Below are positions 44,061 through 53,174 of a DNA stretch of 64,000 bases, piece after piece (positions within the stretch are counted from its first letter, which is position 1; each line of letters starts with the position of its first letter). The DNA comes from Rhodospirillales bacterium (GTDB lineage: Bacteria > Pseudomonadota > Alphaproteobacteria > Reyranellales > Reyranellaceae). A program made the translations under genes and the position numbers. Under the pieces are notes generated by a model that saw only the letters and a program-made list of their open reading frames with translations, ran no database searches and was not told the origin of the DNA. The stretch is taken from NCBI GenBank assembly GCA_016699855.1, contig CP064988.1, positions 868,001-932,000 of the forward strand, given 5' to 3'.

Positions 44061-47000
44061 TCAGAAAATCTTCTTCAGCTTCTTGAGCGGATCCGCCGGC
44101 TTCTGCTGCGCCGGCGCCTGGCCCGGCGCGGCCTGTCCCGGCTCCGCCGCCGGGGTGGTTCCCGGCGCGCCAGGCGCCGGCTGCTGCGGCCTGCCGGCCG
44201 ACGCCGCCGCCGGCCCGCGGTCGATCTTGCGGCTGGGCGAGTCGATGGCGCCGGTCTGCCGGACGATCACGTAGGGCGCCTCCGGCGACTCCTGGACGTA
44301 GACGTTCGTCGTCGTCGCCATGGTCCACGCCGGCAGGTTGACCTGGGCGTCGGTGAGCGCCCATGCCCGGTTGCCCTCGACCCGCAGATCGCTGGTGCGC
44401 AGCTGGCCGTCGCGCATGGCGATCGTGCCCGACATCGGCCCCGACCGGTTGGCGAAGCGCTCGTTGGCGACACGTATCGCGGCGTTGATGTCGCCGATCT
44501 CCTCGGTGACGCCGCCGCTCTTGCCGCCGGCGAGCTTGTCGATCTGCTTGCCCAGCCCCTTGAGCGCCGCGCCGGCGACCTGGCCGCCGACCTGCTCGCT
44601 GGCCGAGGCGTTGAACCGCACGGTGCCCGAGACCTTACCTTCGCCGTCGATCGACGACACGATGGCCGCGACGCTGGTCAACGAACCTCGCGCGGCGAAG
44701 GTCAGACCGATCGTGCCGTCCACCCGCTTGCTGTCGCCGATGGTACGCGCCGCCGTGCCGAGATTGATGTTCGTCGCGCCGAGGCGCAGATCGAACGCGG
44801 CCCGGCCCGCGTCGATCGTGCCCGATAGATCGACGCCGCCACCGAACATCCCGCCGCTGAGCTTGGCGATGGTGAGCACCCCGCCGCGCAGAGTGGCGCG
44901 CAGCTGCGCGCCGTCGAGCCGCCATGGCGATTTCGCGATGGACGGCGCCTGGAGGTCGATATCGGCCTCAAGCGATTTGAGCGCCGACAGATTGATCGGC
45001 GCGTTGGAGAACCGGCCTCCCGAACCGCCGCCACCGGAGGCGGCCGCCGCGCCGCCGGGCGCCGCCGACCCGCCGCCGCCGGACAACTGGTCGACGTCCA
45101 GGGCGCTGGTCTTGAGGTTCGCGACGATCCTCGGCACGGCGCCACCCAGCGCGGCGTTGACGGTGCCCGAGCCTTGCACGCCCTTCACGGCGAACGAGCC
45201 GTTGAACGCGACGTTGTTCGTGTCGCCCTTGGCCGCGCCCGACGCGCTGACCGACCCTATTCCGGGCGGCGCGTTGCCGAGCGCCGCCATCAGCTTGTCG
45301 AGATCGGCCGTCTGGAAGGTGAACGCCGATAGATCGTAGCGCGTGCCGCCCTCCAGCAGCGCCACCTTGCCGGTCATCCGCAGCGCCATGCCCAGCGCGT
45401 TGACGGTGAAGTCGCGGAACGTCAGGTCGCGCGCCGTGCCGGCGACGCCACCCTGCAACGTGACGGCGCCGAGCGGCCCCTTCTTCAGCGGCGACGGCGC
45501 GCCCGCCAGCTTCAGCAACCGGTCGGCGTCGTTGGTCTGCACGTTCACCGAGAGGTCGAAGCTCGGGGTCGTCTCGAGATTGGCGACGCTGCCCTTCAGC
45601 GCGACGGCGGCGCCGGCGACGCTGCCGATCCGCGTGTCGCCGAACGTCAGCCTGCCGCCGCGGTAGGTGACGTCGGCGTCGACACCCTCGATGCGCTCGC
45701 CATTGTAGACGACACGGCCGATCTTGGCCTTTATGCGGGCGTCGATCGCGGCCGGAGCGGTGGCGGCGACCGCCGGCGCAGGAGTCGTCGCGGCCTTTCC
45801 GGCTGGCGCGCCTGGCTTCCCCGCCGGCGTTGCCGCCGCCGCGGGCGTGCGCTTGGGCAGGTAGGCGTCGAGGTCGATCGTGTCGGCCTGGAAATCCGCC
45901 GTCACGACAGCCGGCGTCGCCGCCAGCGTCGTCGACAGGCGACCGCGCATCGTCATGCCGTCGAGCTGCACGATGGCGTCGTCGACCCGCAACGCGGTGG
46001 CGCCGTCGCCGGCGATCTTGCCCTTGAACGAGAACGCGCCGAGCTTCCCCGACGGCACGCCGGCGACATCGACCTTCAACCACGCCAGCGTCTCGCGCAG
46101 GCGCGGGCCGGCGAGGCTCAGCTCGCCGGTGGCGCTGGGCTTTCCCTGCGCCGTCGTCATGGTCGAGGAGCCCGAGAGCTGGGCGTCGCCGGGCAGGGTC
46201 GCGTCCAGCTTGCGGATCGTCAGCAGACCCTTGTCGAGCGTCAGGTCGGCCACGACCTTGCGCATGGCGGCGCCGTTGTAGACGACCTCGCCCGCGTCGA
46301 AGACCAGCGCGACGGCGACGTTCGTCGGCAAGGCCGCGACCGCCGGAGCCGCCGCCGGCCGCGTGGGAGCGGCCGGAGTGGCCGGTCGGCTCGTCGGCGC
46401 GCCGGCGGCCGGCGCCGCCAACGCCAGCCACTTGTCGAGATCGAGCTTGGTGAACGACAGCTTGCCCTCGACGCTCATGGGATCGAGCTTTACCGTGATC
46501 GTGCCGCTGCCCTGGTCCTCGCCGAGCGTCAGTTTAAAGTCGCGCGCGGCGAACGCCGACGCCGACGCCTCGATCGCCCCGTTGAACGCGATCTTGCGCG
46601 ATAACGTCGGCGGCAGCGCCGGCGCGGGCAGACCGGCCGCGCGCGCCAACGAAGCGACGAACGCCTCGAGGTTGGCGGCGTTCAGCGAGGCGTCGCCCTT
46701 CAGCGCCGCCGTCGCGGCGAGGTCGGTGGCGACGCCCGTGAACTTCGCCTCGCCGGCGTCGCTACGGACGAACAGCGACAACGGCACGCCCTGCGCGCCC
46801 TTGACGCCCAGCTTGCCGTCAAATCTGAGGGGGACGCCGTTGGCGGTCAGGCCGCCCTCGACAGCGAACGGACCGGCCAGGGACGGCACGGAGAGGGTCA
46901 TCGACACCTTCTCGAACCGCGCCTCGCGGCCGGTCTTGGCGTCACTGTAGGTCAGCAGCCCGTCGACGACCACGATGCGCTGCGCCGAGATCGCGACGCC

Positions 47001-47459
47001 ACCGCCCTCCTTGGCGCCCGTGGACGCCGCCGGCGCCTGCGCCGCGCCCGCCGTCGGCGGGGCGCCGGCCGGCGTGAACTCGTAGTTCGCGCGCCCGTCC
47101 GCCGCCACCTCGATCGCGATCTTCGGCTCGATCAGCCTGACTTCGGAGATCTCGACCCGCTTCGACAGCAGCGGCCACAGCGCCACGCCGGCCGAGGCCG
47201 CCTTCAGGTCCAGCATCTGCGCCGCCTTGCCGCCGGGCGCGTTCGAGAGGCGCACGCCTTCGGCCGAGACCGACGGCGTGGGGAACATCGACAGCCTCAA
47301 CGGACCGTCGATCACCAGATCGCGGCCGGTCGCCTCCTTCACCTTGGCGACGATCTGCGGCTTGAACGCGTTCGGATCGATGAGGAACGGCGTCGCGACG
47401 CCGGCGGCGACGATCAAACCGACCAGGACGCCCACGCCGATGAGGATCTTCTTCAGCAT
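44061..47459 (-). CDS. AsmA family envelope protein
   Basis: A 1132-residue protein of the AsmA/TamB-like group, thought to help move or sort lipids and outer-membrane components. It has one N-terminal transmembrane helix (KILIGVGVLVGLIVAAGVATPF), the AsmA start region (DPNAFKPQIVAKVKEATGRDL) and a long beta-rich periplasmic part with Ala/Pro-rich linkers. The conserved C-terminal AsmA region includes ALKSLEADIDLQAPSI and NINLGTAART. The tail is Pro/Gly-rich and ends in DPLKKLKKIF. AGGAG precedes the ATG. It is convergent with the ribbon-helix-helix gene, 15 bp apart. Confidence 0.9.
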   Translation of the reverse strand: MLKKILIGVGVLVGLIVAAGVATPFLIDPNAFKPQIVAKVKEATGRDLVIDGPLRLSMFPTPSVSAEGVRLSNAPGGKAAQMLDLKAASAGVALWPLLSKRVEISEVRLIEPKIAIEVAADGRANYEFTPAGAPPTAGAAQAPAASTGAKEGGGVAISAQRIVVVDGLLTYSDAKTGREARFEKVSMTLSVPSLAGPFAVEGGLTANGVPLRFDGKLGVKGAQGVPLSLFVRSDAGEAKFTGVATDLAATAALKGDASLNAANLEAFVASLARAAGLPAPALPPTLSRKIAFNGAIEASASAFAARDFKLTLGEDQGSGTITVKLDPMSVEGKLSFTKLDLDKWLALAAPAAGAPTSRPATPAAPTRPAAAPAVAALPTNVAVALVFDAGEVVYNGAAMRKVVADLTLDKGLLTIRKLDATLPGDAQLSGSSTMTTAQGKPSATGELSLAGPRLRETLAWLKVDVAGVPSGKLGAFSFKGKIAGDGATALRVDDAIVQLDGMTMRGRLSTTLAATPAVVTADFQADTIDLDAYLPKRTPAAAATPAGKPGAPAGKAATTPAPAVAATAPAAIDARIKAKIGRVVYNGERIEGVDADVTYRGGRLTFGDTRIGSVAGAAVALKGSVANLETTPSFDLSVNVQTNDADRLLKLAGAPSPLKKGPLGAVTLQGGVAGTARDLTFRDFTVNALGMALRMTGKVALLEGGTRYDLSAFTFQTADLDKLMAALGNAPPGIGSVSASGAAKGDTNNVAFNGSFAVKGVQGSGTVNAALGGAVPRIVANLKTSALDVDQLSGGGGSAAPGGAAAASGGGGSGGRFSNAPINLSALKSLEADIDLQAPSIAKSPWRLDGAQLRATLRGGVLTIAKLSGGMFGGGVDLSGTIDAGRAAFDLRLGATNINLGTAARTIGDSKRVDGTIGLTFAARGSLTSVAAIVSSIDGEGKVSGTVRFNASASEQVGGQVAGAALKGLGKQIDKLAGGKSGGVTEEIGDINAAIRVANERFANRSGPMSGTIAMRDGQLRTSDLRVEGNRAWALTDAQVNLPAWTMATTTNVYVQESPEAPYVIVRQTGAIDSPSRKIDRGPAAASAGRPQQPAPGAPGTTPAAEPGQAAPGQAPAQQKPADPLKKLKKIF

Positions 47460-47562
47460 CGCAACTCTCCTGCGCGCGTCCGGATCACGCTCGACGCTTC
47501 CATTCTAGCCCAGTCCAAGCGAGAATCGCGGCGACTTTGTGGTCGTCCCGGAAACGTGAACC

Positions 47563-47805
47563 ATGGCCGAGATCGTCAATCTCCGCGCCGCGCGCAAGCG
47601 CCGGGCGCGCGACGCCAAGTCCCGCGAGGCCGACGCCAACCGCGCGAGCTTCGGCGTCTCGACGACCGCGAAGGCCGCCACCCGGCTCGAGAACGCCCGC
47701 GCCGAGCGAACGTTGCGCGGCCACCGGATCGACGGAACCCCCGAGGGAGACCCGCCGTTATCCACAGACGCGGGGCCGCCGGCCCGCCCATCGAGGCCGA
47801 AATGA
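47563..47805 (+). CDS. DUF4169 family protein
   Basis: An 80-residue small basic protein of unknown function. It begins with the family signature MAEIVNLRAARKRRARDAK, followed by the ANRASFG segment and LRGHRIDG. Such proteins are typical of Alphaproteobacteria. The stop overlaps the ATG of the following acetyltransferase gene, making three coupled genes in a row. Confidence 0.85.
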   Translation: MAEIVNLRAARKRRARDAKSREADANRASFGVSTTAKAATRLENARAERTLRGHRIDGTPEGDPPLSTDAGPPARPSRPK

Positions 47806-48095
47806 CCGACCATGTGCGCGACAACGCCGAGCGCGGCCGCTACGAGCTCCCGGCCGGAAACGCGACCGCCTTCGCCGAGTACATTCCGGCCGGCGACGTC
47901 CGCATCGTCACGCACACCGAGGTACCCCGGGCCGTCTCCGGCCGGGGAATCGGATCGACCTTGGTGCGCGGCATGCTCGAGGACATGCGCGCGCGGGGCC
48001 TGAGGATCGCGCCGCGCTGCTCCTTCGTCGTCGATTTCATCCGGCGCCATCCCGAGTACGCCGATCTGCGCGCGGAGCCGGGACCGCGGCCGTGA
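47802..48095 (+). CDS. Small GNAT-type N-acetyltransferase (copy 1)
   Basis: A 97-residue minimal GNAT protein of the YjdJ-like group. It has GRYELPAGNATAFAEYIPAGD at the N-terminus, the acetyl-CoA loop SGRGIGSTLVRGMLEDMRARGL, and CSFVVDFIRRHPEYADL at the end. The start overlaps the DUF4169 stop (ATGA) and the stop overlaps the next gene (GTGA). It is a paralogue of the gene directly downstream. The substrate is unknown. Confidence 0.85.
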   Translation: MTDHVRDNAERGRYELPAGNATAFAEYIPAGDVRIVTHTEVPRAVSGRGIGSTLVRGMLEDMRARGLRIAPRCSFVVDFIRRHPEYADLRAEPGPRP

Positions 48096-48370
48096 CCGAC
48101 ACGGTGGTCGACCGTCCGGACCGCCGACAGTACGAGCTGGAGGTCGACGGCGTCGTCGCCTTCATCGAGTACGAGCCTGGCGACGGCCGCGTAGCCGCGA
48201 CGCACACGGTCGTGCCTGAGGCGCTTGGCGGACGCGGCGTCGGATCGACCCTCGTGCGCGGGATGCTCGACGATCTGCGCGCGCGCGGTCTGAAGATCGA
48301 GCCCCGGTGTCCGTTCGTCGCGGCGTGGATCGGCAAGCATCCCGACTACGCGGACCTCGTCGCGGCGTAG
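48092..48370 (+). CDS. Small GNAT-type N-acetyltransferase (copy 2)
   Basis: A 92-residue paralogue of the preceding gene with the same layout: RRQYELEVDGVVAFIEYEPGD, GGRGVGSTLVRGMLDDLRARGL and CPFVAAWIGKHPDYADL. It starts with GTG inside the stop region of copy 1. The close similarity and adjacency show a tandem duplication. It ends two bases before the stop of the convergent methyltransferase gene. Confidence 0.85.
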   Translation: MTDTVVDRPDRRQYELEVDGVVAFIEYEPGDGRVAATHTVVPEALGGRGVGSTLVRGMLDDLRARGLKIEPRCPFVAAWIGKHPDYADLVAA

Positions 48371-48372
48371 CG

Positions 48373-49689
48373 CTACGCCGGCCGCACGCCAACGGCGCAG
48401 TGCATGGGATGGGCCATGAACAGCAGACCCTCGGCGGCGGCGCCGTCGCGCACGCGACGCCACGTCGTGGTCTCCTCCGGCGATAGCAGCGACAGCGCGT
48501 GGTCCTCGCGGTAGCGCCAGATCGGCCCCGACGGGTCATCGAGCGTCACCAGCGACGGAAAGCAGGTCAGATCCCGCAGGCCGGCGGCGCGCATGCGCCG
48601 GTACAGAGACCGGTCGGCGACGCCACGCGCGCCCACCGATTGCGGCGGCGTGGTCACCTTGCGACGGATATCGTCCGGCAGATCGAGATGCCACCATTGC
48701 GGCATGTCGAGCGCGCGCACGACCACGCCGACCCGCCCGCCCGGTTTCACCACCCGCATCATCTCGGCGATGGCCCGGTCGGCGTCGCATTCCTCCAGCA
48801 CCGTGACGGAGAAGGCGCAGCCGAACGACGCGTCGTCGAACGGCAGCGACTCGGCGTCGCCCTCGGTGAAGCGGATCGCCGCGCCCGGGCACGCCGCGTC
48901 GACCAGCGCGGCGGCCTCGCGCAGCAGGAATGGATTAGTGTCCATCGCCGTGATCGGGGTCGCCGGGCCGAGCCGCGCGGCGAGCAGGCGGTCGAGCGAG
49001 CCCGCGCCGCAGCCGACGTCCAGGACGGCTTCGCCCGGCGCCGGCGCCATCACGTCGACCAACGCGCGGAACATCGCGCGGTAGCTCGGCGCGCGGGCAC
49101 GGTCCTCCAGCGCCGCGACGCCGCCAAGATGCGCGCCGCCGAGCACGATCACGGTGAAGCGCTCCGCCAGCGCCGCGAGCGCCGGCTCCCATTGTGACGG
49201 CGCGAGGAAGAACGGCAGCAGCAGCAGCACCGGACCGGCTCCATGCGTGCGGTACGTGATGCCGGCGTGCGCGCCGCTTGCGGTAGCGATCGCCGGCGCG
49301 GTGGCGCGCCGCCCCGCCGCCTCGACCGCGTCGATGAACCCGCGCATCCCCGCGACCAGTTCGTCGCGGCGGTCGGCGACCACGTCGGCCCAGCCCGGCG
49401 CGTCGTACCCTTCGAGCGCCAGCCGCCGGGCGCCGGGCAGGCGCTCCGCGGCGCGCGCCGTCGTCTCGGCGGTCAATCCGCCGGCGCCGGCGATCATCAG
49501 GAGGCGATCCGCGACGCCGCCGAACGACGCCGCGTCCAGACGGGTCGGCACGCAGCAGACGATCCCCGCGAGCCGGTCGGCATGCGCCGACGCCAGACCC
49601 GCGATGTCGCCCGGCATCTGCGTCGCGACATGCGCCGACGCGATGCCGAGATGGTCGAGCAGCGCCAGCAGCCGTTCCGTCGGCGTCAT
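48373..49689 (-). CDS. Methyltransferase with degenerate hydrolase-like N-terminal half
   Basis: A 438-residue protein. The C-terminal half (about 205-430) is a class I SAM methyltransferase: motif I VLDVGCGAGSLDRLLA, TAMDTNPFLL, EGDAESLPFDDASFGCAFSVTVLEE and RVVKPGGRVGVVVRAL. The N-terminal half resembles pieces of alpha/beta hydrolases (ADRLAGIVCCVPTRLD; ITYRTHGAGPVLLLLPFFLAPSQWEPALAALAERF) but has no GxSxG nucleophile motif. The ATG at 49689 is preceded by GGGGA; 49704 is an alternative. It follows the GMC oxidoreductase gene by 32 bp. The substrate is unknown. Confidence 0.8.
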   Translation of the reverse strand: MTPTERLLALLDHLGIASAHVATQMPGDIAGLASAHADRLAGIVCCVPTRLDAASFGGVADRLLMIAGAGGLTAETTARAAERLPGARRLALEGYDAPGWADVVADRRDELVAGMRGFIDAVEAAGRRATAPAIATASGAHAGITYRTHGAGPVLLLLPFFLAPSQWEPALAALAERFTVIVLGGAHLGGVAALEDRARAPSYRAMFRALVDVMAPAPGEAVLDVGCGAGSLDRLLAARLGPATPITAMDTNPFLLREAAALVDAACPGAAIRFTEGDAESLPFDDASFGCAFSVTVLEECDADRAIAEMMRVVKPGGRVGVVVRALDMPQWWHLDLPDDIRRKVTTPPQSVGARGVADRSLYRRMRAAGLRDLTCFPSLVTLDDPSGPIWRYREDHALSLLSPEETTTWRRVRDGAAAEGLLFMAHPMHCAVGVRPA

Positions 49690-49721
49690 ACCGGTTCCCC
49701 GCATTCCAATGGACGGCCGGG

Positions 49722-51317
49722 CTAGGCCGCGCGCGCGTCCTCGCGGATCATCACGGCGGCCTTCTCGCCGATCATGATGGTCGGCGCGTTCGTGTTGCCG
49801 GTCGTCAGGGTCGGCATGATCGAGGCGTCCGCGACCCGCAGCCCGGCGATGCCGCGCACGCGCAGCCGCGAATCGACCACGGCGCGCGGATCCTCGCCCA
49901 TCCGGCAGGTGCCGACGGGATGGTACAGCGTGTTGCCGGCGCGCTTGGCGTAGTCGGCGAAATCCGCGTCCGTCTCGATCCCTGGCCCCGGATACAGCTC
50001 GCCGGCGCTGTGACGCGCCATGGTCGGCGCCGCGAAGATCCGCCTCGTGTGGCGCACGCCCGCGATCAGCGCCGCCAGGTCGTCGGGCGACGAGAGGTAG
50101 TTCGGCCGGATCGCCGGCCGCGCCAGCGGATCGGCCGACGCCGCCATGATCGTGCCGCGGCTCGACGGCTTGACGACGCACACCGCGACGCTGATGCCCG
50201 GCTCGCGCTCGAGATGGCCGAAATTCTTCGGGTCGGCGCTGCCCGGCGTGAACAGAAGCTGCAGATCCGGGCTGGCGAGGCCCTCGCGGCTGCGGGCGAA
50301 GACCTGCGCCGTGGTGACGCCGAAGGTCAGCGCGCCGCGGCCCTCGACCACCCAGCGAAGCACCTCCCACGCCACCCGCGGCAGGCGCGAGAGCTGGTTG
50401 ATGGTGACGAGATCGCGCACGCGGTGCACGACGCGCACGACGTAGTGGTCGACCAGGTTGGCGCCGACGCCGGGTAGATCGTGGTTCACGGCGATGCCCA
50501 GCGACTTCAGGTGCCCGGCAGGTCCGATGCCGGAGATCTGCAGCAGATGCGGCGAGTTCACCGCGCCGCCGGCCACGACCACCTCGCGCGCGGCGCGCAG
50601 TTCGCGATCCTGCCCGTTCTGCCGGAACGCGACGCCGACGCAGCGCTTGCCGTCGAGCAGCAGCCCGGTCGCCTGGGCGTCGGTCTCGATCCGCAGGTTC
50701 GCCCGGCCGCGCGCCTCGGCGAGGAAGGTGCGCGCGGTCGAGCCGCGCAGCCGGCCGCGCCGGGTCATCTGCGAATAGCCGACGCCGTCGCGCGTGCGGC
50801 CGTTGAGATCGGGATTGAGCGGAAATCCCGCCTCCTGCGCGGCGCTCACGAAGCGGTGCGTCGCCGGCAGGATGGTGCGGTAGTCCTCGACGCGCAGCGG
50901 CCCGCCGCGGCCGCGCTGGTCGTCGTCGCCGCCGTCGTAGGACTCGGATTTGCGGAACAGCGGCAGCACCTCGTCCCATGTCCAGCCGCGGCAGCCCATC
51001 TGCGCCCAGCCGTCGAAATCCGACGGATCGCCCCGCACGTAGAGCATGCCGTTGATCGAGCTCGAGCCGCCGAGGGTGCGGCCGCGCGGCCAGTCGAGCT
51101 GGCGGCCGCCCGTCGCCTCCTCCGGCTCGGATTTGTAGTTCCAGTTGACCACGGGATGGCGGATCAGCGTGCGGATGCCGGCCGGGATGTGGATCATCGG
51201 GTGCGTGTCGGGCGGGCCGGCCTCCAGGAGGACGACCTTCGAGCCGTCCTCCGACAACCGGCTGGCGACGACGCAGCCGGCCGACCCGGCGCCGACGACG
51301 ATGTAGTCCGCGTCCAT
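49722..51317 (-). CDS. GMC family FAD-dependent oxidoreductase
   Basis: A 531-residue flavoprotein of the choline/alcohol dehydrogenase group. It has the FAD loop DYIVVGAGSAGCVVASRL, GMC signature region WPRGRTLGGSSSINGMLYVRG, the second signature GGAVNSPHLLQISGIGP, the catalytic His in LYHPVGTCRMG, and the C-terminal VADASIMPTLTTGNTNAPT. The start at 51317 leaves the FAD loop at the expected N-terminal distance. The substrate is probably a primary alcohol or similar; the neighbours do not settle it. Confidence 0.93.
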   Translation of the reverse strand: MDADYIVVGAGSAGCVVASRLSEDGSKVVLLEAGPPDTHPMIHIPAGIRTLIRHPVVNWNYKSEPEEATGGRQLDWPRGRTLGGSSSINGMLYVRGDPSDFDGWAQMGCRGWTWDEVLPLFRKSESYDGGDDDQRGRGGPLRVEDYRTILPATHRFVSAAQEAGFPLNPDLNGRTRDGVGYSQMTRRGRLRGSTARTFLAEARGRANLRIETDAQATGLLLDGKRCVGVAFRQNGQDRELRAAREVVVAGGAVNSPHLLQISGIGPAGHLKSLGIAVNHDLPGVGANLVDHYVVRVVHRVRDLVTINQLSRLPRVAWEVLRWVVEGRGALTFGVTTAQVFARSREGLASPDLQLLFTPGSADPKNFGHLEREPGISVAVCVVKPSSRGTIMAASADPLARPAIRPNYLSSPDDLAALIAGVRHTRRIFAAPTMARHSAGELYPGPGIETDADFADYAKRAGNTLYHPVGTCRMGEDPRAVVDSRLRVRGIAGLRVADASIMPTLTTGNTNAPTIMIGEKAAVMIREDARAA

Positions 51318-51402
51318 CTCCGGCGTTCCTCCCCGCATGCGCGTTCTTGTTCGGATCAGGATGGGCGGAACGCCGGCGCGGCGCCACCGCGTCGCGCGCG
51401 AG

Positions 51403-51927
51403 TCAGCCCCGCGCGGCGCGGCGGGGGGCCGACCGGTCGAACGCCAGCCGCTCGAAGAAGCGCCTTGTGTCGGGCGTGGCGCCCTCGCCGGCGACGGCGC
51501 GCACGCTGCTGAGGTCGAGCCGCCGGCCGCTGACGGCGTCGCCCAGCACGGGCTCGACGCGCCCGCCGGACGCCGCGTCCTCGAGCTCCATCGGCCGGCC
51601 GTCGACGGCGGCCGGGCCGAAGCGGTCGCCCCACTCCTTCAGGCCGACGATCACCGGGAACAGCGCCGCGCCTTTGTCGCTCAGACGGTATTCGTAGCGC
51701 ACCGGCCGCTGCCGGTAGGGCACGCGGCGGAAGACGCCGGAATCGACCAGCGATTTCAACCGCGCCGTCAGCACGTTGCGGGCGACCCCGAGATTGGCCT
51801 GGAACTCGTCGAACCGGCGCACGCCGTACATCGCGTCGCGCACGATCAGCAGCGACCACGGATCGCCGACCACGTCGAGCGCGGCGGCGATGGAGCAGTT
51901 CATGTGGGCGAACGACGTCCGGCGCAT
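51403..51927 (-). CDS. HxlR-family transcriptional regulator
   Basis: A 174-residue winged-helix regulator. The HxlR domain (about 5-110) shows NCSIAAALDVVGDPWSLLIVRDAMYGVRRFDEFQANLGVARNVLTARL with the conserved Cys11 and Trp, then YRLSDKGAALFPVIVGLKEWGD. A C-terminal extension of about 60 residues is less typical. I chose the Met at 51927. As part of the directon it probably regulates one of the flanking genes; the target is not visible. Confidence 0.88.
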   Translation of the reverse strand: MRRTSFAHMNCSIAAALDVVGDPWSLLIVRDAMYGVRRFDEFQANLGVARNVLTARLKSLVDSGVFRRVPYRQRPVRYEYRLSDKGAALFPVIVGLKEWGDRFGPAAVDGRPMELEDAASGGRVEPVLGDAVSGRRLDLSSVRAVAGEGATPDTRRFFERLAFDRSAPRRAARG

Positions 51928-51978
51928 GCGCGCGACTGTACGGAGGCCCGACGCCGCGCGCAACGGCGCGGCCCCGCC

Positions 51979-53163
51979 TCACGCCGGCGCGAACAGCTCC
52001 ATCCGGCCGGGCACGCCGCGCAGCCGGTGCGGGCCGATCGAGCGCATCGGCCGCGGGCAATAGCGCTGGAAATCGGCCGACGCCAGCACCGGCTCGCCCA
52101 GCGCCTTGGTCATCGACTCCAGCCGGGCGCAGCGGTTCACCGCCGGGCCGATCACCGTGAAGTCGAGGCGGTCCTCGGTGCCGACGTTGCCGAACGTCAC
52201 CATGCCGACGTGCAGGCCGACGCCGAAGCGGATCGCCTCGCGGCCGGCCTCGACGCGGCCGGCGTTGATCTCGTCGAGCGTGGCGCGGGCCTCGCGCGCG
52301 GCATCGACCGCGCCCGCGGTGGCGGCGGGCAGGAACGCCGCGTCGTCGACCGGGAAGATCGCCATCACACCGTCGCCGATGAACTTCAGGATCTCGCCGC
52401 CATGGCGCTTCAGCGCGCCGCCGACCGCCTCGAAATAGGCGTTGAGCAGCTCCAGCACCTCGCCCGCGGACGCGCGTTCGTTGAGCCCTGTGAAGTCGCG
52501 CAGGTCAGAGAACCACAGCACGGCGTTGATGCGGTCGCCGTCGCCGCGGCGGACCAGCCCGTCGAGGATGCGCTGGCCGGTGTGGTGGCCGATATAGGTC
52601 GCGACCACGGTGTCGGCGACGATGCGGTGCACGTGCATCTCGACCACGGCGCCGGCGTGGTCGATCAACCGCCGCAGATCGGCGAGATCGGCGTCGGTGA
52701 AGCCGCCGGGGCAGTCGGTGGAGAAGGTGGCTACCGGCGCGCGCCCGCCGCGGGCCATGCGCAGCGGCACGCCGAAATAGTCCGTACCGCCGGCGTCGCG
52801 CACCTCGTGCAGCACGGCGTGGGCGGCCGGCGCGAGCGCGTCGAGTCGGTGGCGCACCTCGTGCCCGGTCTCGCGTATCTCCTGCACCGGGCTGCCGATG
52901 TAGGCGCCTGTGAACTCGATCCCGCGTTTGCGTTCGATCAGCTCCGCCTCGACCGGCCGGTCGCGCCGCCACACCACGCCCAGCGCCTGGAGCTGCGGGT
53001 GCATCAGCTCGAGGCCGATGTAGAAGCGCCACACCGGGATGCCGGTGCCGCAGGCCCGCTCCATCAAGCCGACGACGAACGCCTCGAGGCGCGGCAGCAG
53101 CCGCCCCTCGCGGGCGATCCATTCCGCGACGGCCGCGACCCTGTCGGTCGAGTCGACGGCCAT
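51979..53163 (-). CDS. Soluble class III nucleotide cyclase
   Basis: A 394-residue cytoplasmic protein without membrane segments. The N-terminal region (about 1-190) is GAF-like in its second half (YFGVPLRMARGG, TDCPGGFTDADLADLRRLIDHAG). The cyclase domain (about 210-390) has the metal-binding Asp220 (WFSDLRDFTGL) and Asp264 (KFIGDGVMAIF), Lys260, and VIGPAVNRCARLESM with the transition-state Asn and Arg. Adenylate cyclase activity is the likeliest, but base selectivity is less clear than for the cyclase at 7784. It lies 11 bp after the SDR gene. Confidence 0.87.
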   Translation of the reverse strand: MAVDSTDRVAAVAEWIAREGRLLPRLEAFVVGLMERACGTGIPVWRFYIGLELMHPQLQALGVVWRRDRPVEAELIERKRGIEFTGAYIGSPVQEIRETGHEVRHRLDALAPAAHAVLHEVRDAGGTDYFGVPLRMARGGRAPVATFSTDCPGGFTDADLADLRRLIDHAGAVVEMHVHRIVADTVVATYIGHHTGQRILDGLVRRGDGDRINAVLWFSDLRDFTGLNERASAGEVLELLNAYFEAVGGALKRHGGEILKFIGDGVMAIFPVDDAAFLPAATAGAVDAAREARATLDEINAGRVEAGREAIRFGVGLHVGMVTFGNVGTEDRLDFTVIGPAVNRCARLESMTKALGEPVLASADFQRYCPRPMRSIGPHRLRGVPGRMELFAPA

Positions 53164-53174
53164 CGCCGGCTACC

